Part shown: piece after piece, positions 49,001 through 61,000 of the stretch
Layout of the letters: each line of letters starts with the position of its first letter
Position numbering within the stretch: the stretch's first letter is position 1
From: Uloborus plumipes
Lineage: Eukaryota > Arthropoda > Arachnida > Araneae > Uloboridae
Length of the DNA stretch: 64,000 nt
Direction: 5' to 3'
Assembly (NCBI GenBank): GCA_038373865.1
Contig: JAXGGA010002878.1
Coordinates: 48,905-112,904, forward strand
Made by a program: the position numbers and the translations under genes
Notes under the pieces: model-generated
The model's input: the letters and a program-made list of their open reading frames with translations, nothing else
Databases searched by the model: none
What the model was told of the DNA's origin: nothing

Positions 49001-52000
49001 TTGCATGAATAGTTTATTGTTGTAAAAGTATGTTTTTTAATCATTTTATTTTTTTCAAAATTTAGACAATGTTTACTGATTTATTTTCTGTGCCTTGTTT
49101 TTGCATGTGTTTTCAAACAGCTTTGTGCATGAAAATGTGTAACCTACTTTTTCTGTAGGGTACCTTTGAAAGTGCATGAAGCGCAAAATGCTAGAGATGC
49201 TTTAGCAAAGGCTATGTATTCACGCCTTTTCGATTTCATTGTGCAATGTATCAACAAAAGCATTCCATTTAGTTCATCATCTTATTACATTGGTGTACTG
49301 GATATTGCTGGCTTTGGTATGTGCTAAGTAGATGGTTTTCATATTGTAAATACATTTTAATGTTTCATTTCCAAGGTTTTTTTTTCTTTTGTGTGTGATT
49401 TTGTAACAATACATCACTTTTTAATTTTTTATTATTAATTATATATATTCATGTAATTTTTGATCAAACTTCTGAAAGTTGTAGATTTTCAAACTATTTT
49501 ATGATAGAGAATTTTATAAACTTTTGAAGTAGCTCATGTCTTTCAAATTAACTGAACATGTTCAATAATTTTTTTTTTCAATGTTTATGTGCATGTATGT
49601 TTGTATCACAATAAGATTCTTGTGTTTATACTAACAAAATTGGTTAGCACTAAAATTTGAATACAAATCTTTCAATTAAAAAATTGTTTTATTGTTAATC
49701 TGTAACAGTATTGATATTAAGTTTGTATGTTTAGTCTGATGAATAATCATAATCAAGTCGAAATTAACTTTCCTCTTTAGAATAAATGGATTTCATTAAT
49801 GCATAGGCAAAAATATGAAAAATCAATTAATTTTTATTGTGGCAAAGCTTGTCCCAAAACATGTTTTAGTTGTTTTAGAGAAGATTTATCATTAAAAGAG
49901 TCTATTTTTCTCTTCGCTATGTTTATTATCGATGAATAGCGCAGTAAAACCTGTAAGTAGGTTTACCTTTGATCAAACATTCCTCCAACGCTATTAAAAA
50001 TTCAGTAAGGAAATAATGAAATATCATACATTTGCATATAATTGAAATTTCTTTGTTATATTTCATCCAAGTTATCAATTTTACTTGAAAGCTATATGCA
50101 TTATGCATTTTAGTTTATATATAGGGTCATTCCATAGAAATGTCAACCTCAGCCAAAGGAAAAAAAATTATCAAAGTGAAAAAAGTATCAAAAATTAAAT
50201 AAATAAAAATCATACAACATAAGGAGTTAAAAAAAATTGAAAAAGTATTGTAATTATCACTGAGATTAGCCATAATAAATAGTTTGTAGTATGTTTACTG
50301 CTTGTTATTCGATGGTTACGTTAGTCACACTCCATCTTGAGTAAAAGTGACACTTAAGACTAAAAAAATTAAGATTTAATAAATGTGTTTTATGTTTTGA
50401 AAAGCCAACTTTACACAGCCAACTTTACACATTTTTCAAATATATCATTCAATTTTTAACACTTGCTTAACTTTGAGAAATTTTTGCCTCAACCCATGAG
50501 TGTTAATTTTCAGGGTTGCAAAAATGTTACGTTAGTTACGCTGCTATTTTGGTTGAAAAAATATCTGCTGTCAGTAATTTTGTTCTAAATTCTTAGCAGA
50601 AATGATACATAGATACCATGTACATTGTAAATCCACCAGCATAACTAAAAACTATTTTTTATCCTTTAAGTTACAGGTAAAAACAGTTACAAAATCAGCT
50701 CTGAATGTTACATTAGTCACCATGGAATGACCCTATATATATATATAATATAAGCTTATTTCTTAATATGTGTTTTTTTAATGTAGTGGCTAATGTTATT
50801 TATTTAATTTTCATTGTTGTATCAAGATCATAATTATTTAATTTTAAAAATATATCCTTTCTTTAGAATACTTTCAAGTGAATAGCTTTGAACAGTTTTG
50901 CATCAACTACTGTAATGAAAAGCTGCAGCAGTTTTTTAATGAACGGATTTTAAAAGAAGTAAGCATGATTTCAGTTGCTTGATGGCAGCAAATTTCTTCA
51001 TGATCAAATTCACTGCCTCATGAAACTGACAATTTTGAATTTTCCTTGTAATTTTTATATTTTCAATTCACTTTTTTATGTTGTATGATAAAAATATGCA
51101 ACTGATAGTACTATGTAAAAAAAGTAACTAATTTTTCCACTTACTGATTACCTTTCGAAATTCTCAAATCCTTTAAAATTAATAACATGAAATTTTTTCA
51201 CTTTTTGCAAATTTAAAACTATTTTTTGTCTGCAGTGATGTTAATATCCCTATGACTCTGGAAAAAGATTCCTAATGGCTGGGAAACATTCGGCAAAGTT
51301 AAAAAAGCTCAATGAAACATAAAAATTAATGTAGCCATTATATTTTATCGAGGGGTACCAGTAGGTAATTTTTACTAGCTTATGAATTTCTTCTACTATC
51401 TACATTAGGGAAGTCTTTAGCTTACAGGCTTCTATAAATCTCTGCCCGTACTTGTTTTCTGTTTGTGTCAGTAAGTAACTAGTAAACGTTATTTTATAAA
51501 CTTTCAATGATAACACTTGCCTCAAAAGGGGTGAAGAATAGAATAAAATAAACAAATTCTTCAATTTTTGCATTAACATTTGTCCTTTTTAAATTTATTA
51601 CAAATATTAAATAGTTATAATAGGGCGATTCCCCAGGTAACTGAATAACATTCACAAAGCAAAACAATAAGTATTTTGAAACATAAACCAGAGATGTGAT
51701 TTTTCAGTATTTTTACTGAATTCAGTATTTTTTGAAATAGCAAAATACTGAGTGCAGAACAAAAAGAATGGGTATCACAAATTAAATTTAACATCTACCA
51801 ATTAATTTCATGCATTCAGTTAAAATAATTGGCTATATAGAACCAAAATCCCATGTTTGAACTTGCGGGTGTAGTATAATATATGAACAATTTTGTATTC
51901 GCTCATACTGTGATGTAATTTCAGTATTTTTCATTCTGTTTGAATCACATGTGTGATAAACTCAAAAAAAAATTAATTTTTAAGAAAATGTCTTGTCTTA

Positions 52001-55000
52001 TTGTGCAACCTGTAGGAAAAGTAGTACGAATCCAGCAGGAGATTTTTCTGAAAGTAATAGGAAATTTTTGTTAATTTTAAATCGGGATCAAGGAATGATA
52101 TAACCTTTCGGCATTTATTATTAGAGTTCAAAAATATTGCTCCAGTGAAGAATTACAGCAATTGGAACGGCTTGGTAACCGACTGACATTTCTGAAATTT
52201 TATAAACATACTAAAGTTCAAAACTATGCTGAAAAAGTTTTAATAAGATTGCTCAAAAGGTAAGCAATAAAATTAGATTTGTTAAAATTAATAGGGCTGC
52301 AACAAATAAGTGCAGCATTTACAATAAATTGATAACTTCCTGACCTATCAATAACTGACTGACATTTCTAAAATTCTGAAATTCTACTAATGCTAATGTT
52401 CTAACGGTAAGACCTTTATAATGTGCACGCAAAGAGTAAGCAATAAAAATACAATTGTTAATTCTATTTAAAACTTTTGTTTCCATAGGAGCTTCAGATT
52501 ATGTATTATATAGGTTTTGTTAAACATGTTTTACTATCAGTCACTTACTATTTTTTTTAATTTGTTTTCTTGAAGTGATGAGTTTTAAATGCTGAACATT
52601 CGCCAAATTAACTAGAGCATAATGCTTTCATCAATTGCCTTAAAATAATGCATATTTTGGACATTAGAAATGGCCAAAATGTCACTAAATCTCATTTTTA
52701 ATTCCTTTTATGTAGAGCTTACTTCTTCCTGTTTAACAAGAATAACTTTTGTTTGTATACCTTTCTTTTTTATTGCGTTATAAAAAAAATTAAAACACTA
52801 TCGATAATTAGTTTTTCACTCAGCACTTCCATCTGTGCTAAGCTTCTTATTTTCCCACCCACTCAGTCTACAGCTCCTTTACGATAAGAAGTGGCAAAAA
52901 TTGCCATTAGACTTTGCAGCTTTGAAAGTTCTCGAAAAAATTGTCAAGTTGGCATTGGTTGAAACGTTAACTGGCCGCTCCCATCAGAAAAAATGTGTAA
53001 TGAGGAAAAGTTCGTTGTCGAATTCAGGTTATTTATTATTTCCCAAAGAAAAACATCTGCTATTACAAATCATAGAGGAGGTCCTACTTACACCCCTTTC
53101 AGTGATAATAATTAGAATATACTTCAGCTCTTCCGACAAATATTGATGTCGTATAAAATCTACGTAAATCTGTCAACTACAAATTTGTACAAATTTTAGG
53201 AATGATTTGATTTTAAATGTGATGTTGAATTTGTTCCAAATAGCATCAAACTTCAAACGCTTCTAACGTGGTTAGGAGCAGAAACAGCAAAAGTGACAAA
53301 TTATTTCTAATATAGACTGAAAATTCATAATGCATTCAGGAACCTCAAAAACGCACTTTGTTGTGCTAGTATGCAAGTCCATCCTCTAGAAAATGCTACT
53401 ATATTTCACATGCAATGATTTTGATACTGCCAAAAGTGTTGTTAGACATCTAATTGAACACAGAAACATGAAGCTTCTTCTCATGTTCCTTATCTGTAGA
53501 GAAGATACAATGTGTGTGATTGGGAATTTTTTTCCATGTGCACTGCAATACTGCAATAAAGGATTTTAGATACATATTAAAAGAAATATATTTCATAATT
53601 TACATGAACCATAAACCTGTCACTATTGTTTTTTATCAAACTGGTTACAAAACCTTTCTAAGACAAGCAAGACAATTTAGTGATATTTCTCATTTTTTGA
53701 TGAATATTTAATGTATCAAGGGGAAGAAATATCTTATAACCTGCTCTTTTCAGAATACTTCATGACTGTCAATAGTTTTTATATTCTTATGTTTATCCTT
53801 TATTAATTCAATTTAACAATTTCACAAGTCATTCAAACCAGTTTAATTCACACATGTTTTTTTTTTTTCCTTAAACAGGAGCAAGCCATTTATGAAAAAG
53901 AAGGTTTGAACGTTAGGAAGATAGATTATATTGATAATCAAGACTGTATAGGTAAATTAGGATCTAGAGGCTGTGTTTGCTCTTACTTTAATTTTATGTG
54001 AATGTAACTAAATATTTTGTATTTGTTGCAGAGCACTTTCTTATATTACACTGGGGAACAGTCATTTTGCAACATTCTAACTTAAAGTCAATTCCTTATC
54101 AGAGAAGTGTGCTGAACACTAGAAAATTATTAAATTTGTCAAATTGGCTCTAGTTTTTGAGATAAAGAGTATGTCATTTCACTGAGAAAACCGAAATAAA
54201 AATAAATATGTGTTGAAAACATATTTTTATTAAGAGCTTTTACCAGAACGATGCAAAAACAAAAAATTTATATGCTGTTCATAAAATAATTAAAACAAAA
54301 ATTACGGAAAACTTTTTCTGTAAGCTCTTCGGGGATAGTATTGCTCAAGGAAGTCTCTTATTAAAGTACAACAGTAGTCTGCCGTCATGTGGCGATCCCA
54401 TCGACCTTGGTATCTTTCTTCCATTATTCTGATTCTCTTGGACCCGTTTTCCTTGTTCCTCACTGTAATTATCTGGGAATCTGTCCAAATGGCTATGCAA
54501 AAGATGCAATTCAATGCTCATAGTAGCTCCTAATGTGTGAGCATTTTGAAGCATTTTAGCAACTAATTCTGAATAGTCTGGTGCTTCATGGTACCTCAAA
54601 AAATGTTTGACTACTTAAACAAAGCTTAGCCATGCTTCAGATTCAATTTAAGATGCCTGCTTCTAATTTTTTCATGCTCAGGGCAGGAAATTTTTGACAC
54701 ACATATTTAAAACAGTCAACAGTCTTATCAAGGGCTTTGATGAACTGTTTAATTAGCCTAAGCTTGATGTGAAGTGGTGGAAGAAGAATATTCTCTTGCT
54801 TATCAGTGGTTAATGAATCACACACACAAGCTTGTTTTTCCTACTTTTATATTTTCCCTCAAAGTCGAGACCTTTCTAATCCAATGTTATTTTTTGCATG
54901 AATATTTCATAGACATATGAAACAGGGATATTTAGCATACTAACCTTGCTAGCCTAATAAAAAATTTACCATCTTCAAGTGTGGGAGTTTACACAACATT

Positions 55001-58000
55001 TTTGCAAGGAATTCATATTTTTCCAGACAAAAAGCATTTTAAAACTCACAGTAAGACACGAACTGATATTTTGAAGCTGTAATACATAATTTGTAAAATT
55101 GTTGTACCTATATACGTGGAAAAATAATAAAGTTTCGTGGGAATAATCGGGAATTAATAGCTCTTTTGGAGGATAACTTACATTTTTTCATTGACATCTT
55201 ATGTTTTGTTCATCTCAAAAACCAGAGTTAATCCAAAAAAAAGTAAATGCTTACTGCAAATATCTAATGCTAGTATTAACAAAAATCATTAACAAAATAA
55301 GTGCCACAGAATTTTTAAAAAATTTTTTGTTCCTCATTGTTATTGGTTAGTCGAAACTATTTCACAATTTCTACATTAGGATGATAGGATACATCTAGAG
55401 ATGAAAACAGTCAGAAAAAGCGGAAAAATTTCACAAAAAAAAAAAAAACGGGGGTTTTCCGAAGTGGTTTAGTTTCACTTAGAAAAATTGAAAATGTTAT
55501 TATTATTTTTTTTTTTTTAGTTTTTCAGGAAATTTAAACAGAAATTTTCAGCATAAAATGCTAAATTCAGAAAATTATCCTATTTACCTTCTGATGCTAT
55601 TTCTTCTCCCCCCCCCCCTGTAAGTTTTGGGTTAAAAATAATAATAAATCAGTAATAATATTGCCCTATATTGTTTATGTACTAGGCAAAGTTTAATTTA
55701 TTTTGTAGTTCAAATAAAGTTTCTATGAACTTTGACTTAAACCTCTCTTTTGCTGTAATTAGCCTTGTTCCTTGTCAGAGTCTGAATAAATTGATTCAAT
55801 GCTGCAAGGAGATGAATATTAAATATAATGCTGGACTCTTCATTGTCAGTCTCAAATTACAACTAATAGCTGCCAGTTTCTCAACATTCTCTGTAGTTTA
55901 CTTATTTCTTCGTTTTGTGTGAGTTTCCAAAATCTGTCCAGTTTCTCTCACTAAGTGCAGACGCTGGAGGAATTTGCAACAGACAAAAAGCAAGTGGATG
56001 TAGTGATTGGGCAGTGCAAAATCCAGGCTGGCAGCTAGAAGGATTAATGTACTTTACTGATTTCCAAATTTATTTTCTGCTCCAAAACCCTGATAAACTT
56101 CTATATTCTGCTATATTTGATGTAACTTCTCCAACATCTAAAGGAAGATTGTCTGTTTTTCTTAAGAGATAAGCAAAAGCATTACAAATTTCCTCATTAG
56201 ACAAACACTGACCTTTGAAACATGGATCCACTAAATTTGATGCAGAAAAATTAATTTGCAGAAAAATGCCTGCCTTTCTTCTACAATTTCCAGAACAGCT
56301 TTTCCTTACTGGAAATTTAACTGTACTTAAACTAGGGGAATGTGGGTCAAAGTGAAATGGTTAAGAAAGCTGACCTGTTTCAAAATGAACAAACTGGAAA
56401 TTTGTTCAGAAAATCAGTGTACATAAAGTAGGAATTATGTATTTTGTAATACAACTTGCGTTAAAATGTTATTTCTCATTTTTGGCAGTTATTTTGCATC
56501 TTTAAAAAAAGGTGGAAATTTTTCATCTCTGATAAGTTAGTTATTTTCATCAAACGAATACATAAATGAATGAATAAGTGAATTATTGATAAAAAAAAAA
56601 CAAACGAATAAATAAATTAAAGTAGGAGAAAAAGAAATGAGTGAGTAAATTAGAGCATGAATAATAAAATAAGTGGATGAATGAATAAATAAGTGAATTA
56701 ATGAGTAAAAGAATGAATGAATTTAAAAAAATGAAGAAATACATGCGTGATTTAGTAAATGTAACACATAAGCAAACAAAATAAACCACTTCACTTTGCC
56801 CAGCGGGCACTTGAAAAATTTCTTTGAAGCAGCTGGTTCAATTACCCTGGACTTACTATGTGTAAAAATAAAAAATATGCACCCTTTGCTACCAATTTTC
56901 TAATTAAATATATATACTCAATTATTAAGTTATTAAACTTGTTTAGGTTGAATTAGGTTCTAAAATTAATGAATATTTCAAATTATAATAAATAAATCAT
57001 GTTAAATTGAACCAGTCTTTAAATATTTTTTTATTCGTTGAAATATTTGATCTGTTTAAAAAAATGTGGAAATAGATTATCATTTTAATAATTCTAGTGT
57101 ACTCAAAAGTGTCTTGTTTACAAGTGACTTTCTACTACACAGGAATAGAAGGAACTATATAGTTAAATATTTCAAGTTATAGTTTTTGATAATAATCCTT
57201 TTCACTTTCATTTCAGGAAACTTATGTAGTAACAATAATGTTTTTGCATGTGCATTTAAACTAAAATTATTGAAGTATTTTATCACTTTACTTGCAGAGT
57301 TGCTTGAAAACAAAGGAAGTGGAATTTTTGACTTACTTGATGAGGAAAGCAAACTTCCAAAATCTAGTCATACACACTTTACTAGTAATGTTCATACTCA
57401 AAACAATGGGCATTTTCGACTAGATGTTCCAAGGAAATCAAAGCTCAAGTATCACAGAGAAATCCGAGACAATGAAGGGTTTTTAATCCGACATTTTGCT
57501 GGTGCTGTTTGTTATGAAACAGTAAGTAGATATGTATTTTGTTCAACTTCAAAAATTTTTTAATTCAAATGTTAAAAAATTATCAATGTACCTATCGACA
57601 CTTATTTAACTTACTAACCACCAAGGCAGCTGCTTTGGTCTTGCCGCCTTCGGTGAGTTGGTGTACACCTATATTTTCCAGAAAAAGAAAACGAATTACA
57701 ATCAAGTAATATTTTCTGTGAGTACTGCCGAGTATTGTTTCAAAATGGCAAAGCCAGATGTAATACTGGGCCAAAATGAACAATTTATGTGGGCATTACA
57801 GATATAATTTTTTCTCTGTGAAAACTATTACCTCAAAGTTTCCAAATTTCTTGTGCCAAATCATCTCTAATTTTAGTTAGTTTAAAAGTCATACTTTTCA
57901 ATTAGGAAATGCCATTTGTGTTAAAAATTTACTTTTATCCTCAAAATGCTAGTTAAAATCATTGAGAGGACAGAGATATCTCCTCAGGTGCTGGAAATAG

Positions 58001-61000
58001 GGCAAAAAATTGGTAAAAATGCAATTATCAATATGTACTTGGCTAGTATTGCTTGCTAAATGTCCTAGAGCCAGTTAAACTGCATTTAGGGCTTTTCCGC
58101 AAACCATCCGCAACCAACCAACCAACCAACCAAACACATTTAGGGCAAATTTAATTAATCGAAACGTCATTTACTGGCAAAACTGTTACAAAATAGGATT
58201 GCTATTGAAATTTCAGTAGTGCTTGCTGTTCAAATGTTTTTTTCTCTTATTCAGTTTTAAGCACTTACAAATTGAAAAATAGACCACTTAATTCAAAAAT
58301 AGTACAGTTAAAAAAGAAAAATCAACTGTTGGATATTGTTGAAACATAATGTCTAACATTTTGAAATAGTGAATTTAATTTCATTTTAGTATTAGTCGTA
58401 ATAGTTTCAACTGTTAAAAGAAGGCTTGTGTAATTTTGTGCAAAATTCTTGTTAACAAATAAAATAAAATGTTATTTTTATGAATAGTAATCTTCTATAA
58501 GTTATTGTGTGGATTAGCTTAATCTTTACTAGATATTATCTCAAGATTCTGAGTACTACATTGATATATCACTTTTAGGAATAATGTTGTTCAGGAAATG
58601 AATTTAACTGCTTATATGGTTAAAGCACAATTTCTTATGAACAGTGAAAATACTCTTCTTTCTCATTCATAAAATCAGTTGTGTAACCATTGTTGTTTCA
58701 GTTTAAGAGTCATCTACTCGTATATATTTAGAATTACTTATTGTTTTATTGTAGGTTTCTTTCATTGAGAAAAACAATGATGCTCTGCATGCATCATTAG
58801 AAAGTGTTATGTTGGAAGCTGAAAATGTATTTTTGCAAAAGCTGTTTAAAAATGAATCAACTGCTCAGCAGACAAGAGGAAAGCTGAATATTAACAGTGT
58901 TGGAAGTAAATTTCGAAGTCAATTGCAGGAGTTGATGGCAAAATTAAAAAATACTGGCACGCATTTTGTGCGCTGTATTAAACCCAACTTTAGAATGGTC
59001 CATCACTGCTTTGAGGGAAATCAGATTCTTATGCAACTTCGCTGTTCAGGTATAATTAATTCTAGATTGGAACGTAGTAATTTTTATTCAGTATTAAGGA
59101 TTCTTTTTTATTTATTTATTTATATTTCTAGGAATGACTTCTGTCTTGGAACTGATGCAACAAGGATATCCATCACGTGCCCAATTTTCTGATCTGTATG
59201 AAATGTATAAACAGTATTTGCCTCCTGATCTTGCTCGCCTAGATCCTCGTTTATTTTGCAAGGTAACTAAATACGAACTTTACTGCATTAAATTTGTATT
59301 GTTCTTTTTTGGACTGATTCATTGGGACAATTTTGAGTCTGTAGCTTTTAATTTTTGCATATCTGCACAGCTTAAGCCAGACAATAGATTTTGAAATTTT
59401 GCTCATTTATGATCACACAAATTCATACATAATATGATTCATATTATGTATGAATTTGTTCATATTCATGCATTTTGTAATTTTACCTGCAAAATTATGT
59501 TTATTAAAACAGAAAAACTTTTTACTCATAAAAATAAAAGATATAATCCCGATTAAAACTTTTTGAATGAAACTTCTTCCTTAATCTTTAAATTCATGCC
59601 CTTATTACTATTATGATTATTTTATTTGTATAGTAGAGTCTGAAAAATCCAAGTCTTACAAGTCCGAGATTCTATGAAATTCAAGGAGCTTTATTTGTAT
59701 TTTAAGGTTTACTTTTGAATAGCTAAAATATTTTTGCAGTTAAAATCTGAAAACAGTAATAATTTGCTGTTGCATAACTTCCTTAATTTCACACAATAAA
59801 GTAATAAAACGTTGTTGAAAAGTTGGTGTCAATAACAGTCACTAATTCGCATGAAATATTCATCAACTACTAGAGATGAATTAAGAGATGCTTTAAAGAT
59901 TATTCAAATAAAGAGCCTTTTTAGAATATCTGATGCAATCAAAAAGGGGAGTGCACAACTTTACTTCGTATGAGTCATATATACAGAATTTTAACTATCT
60001 ATGACCAACCAGTTTTGTGTTATATTTTGTGTCTAGAAGTTTACACTCAAAAATACCTCATACATCAAGAAAAGTTTAATCGAAATTAGCTCAAAGACGA
60101 TTCAAAAGAAAATTTATGCCGGAATTCGAGTTAAGTATTTAACCTTTAGGAGCCGGGCGGTACACATGTTGTACCATAAGTCTCGTCTAGTTTAGAGGAC
60201 GGGGTTGAAATTTTCCCTCGAACCCTTTGCAGCCGGGGATTTTTTCAAGGTTTCATACGTCTAGTACGGCAGTTTATACCTTCTCTTTTCAATGGAAAAG
60301 AAATCTGTGGTTAAACTGTCGTACTCACTGGGTCAAAAGAAAAATTTCTATATGAACAGCCCGGATTCAAAAGGTTAATGAAAACAGTTCTTAATTAATT
60401 TGTGCAAGGAAATAAAAGATGCTCTTCTTGTGTGGTTCAAATAGTGTAAAGTTTAAACAACTAAGGTTTTGCCCCAATTACCACGGATTTTTGAGACTCC
60501 ACTGTACATATATTTAACTTTTAGACAATTCTTGTTTGCTTGAGGCATCTGCAAATGATCCATCTTTTGTTTTTTAAGTCACTATACAACTGATAAACAC
60601 ATCTCAGATAAGATTTAAGTGTTGAAATATGTCTGTGAAGTAATATATAAATGAAATGTATGCTAGAAAAGAATACATAATATAGATAAACTTGTTATAT
60701 GGGATCATAGTATTAAATAATTTGACAGATTTTAACTAAGTTCTATTATTAAAATTACATCTTAGAATAAAAGAATATATGCCATCTTTTTTTACTTCTA
60801 ATATTCATAATGTTATTTCCAACTGAAATTCTGTTCAGATTTTTCAGTTTTTATTGCATATTCATCTTAATTTTCTCACTTCTTGGATTTACCCCATACA
60901 GGCTTTATTTAAGGCACTTGGATTAAATGAAAATGATTTCTGCTTTGGTCTGACTAAAGTTTTCTTCAGACCTGGAAAATTTGCAGAATTTGATCAGATC

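Noticed and set aside
52835..53146. 103-codon ORF in intron 11
   Set aside because: No similarity I recognise, no splice sites in phase with myosin exons.
55915..56172. 85-codon + strand ORF
   Set aside because: Antisense shadow of the hAT transposase remnant on the minus strand.
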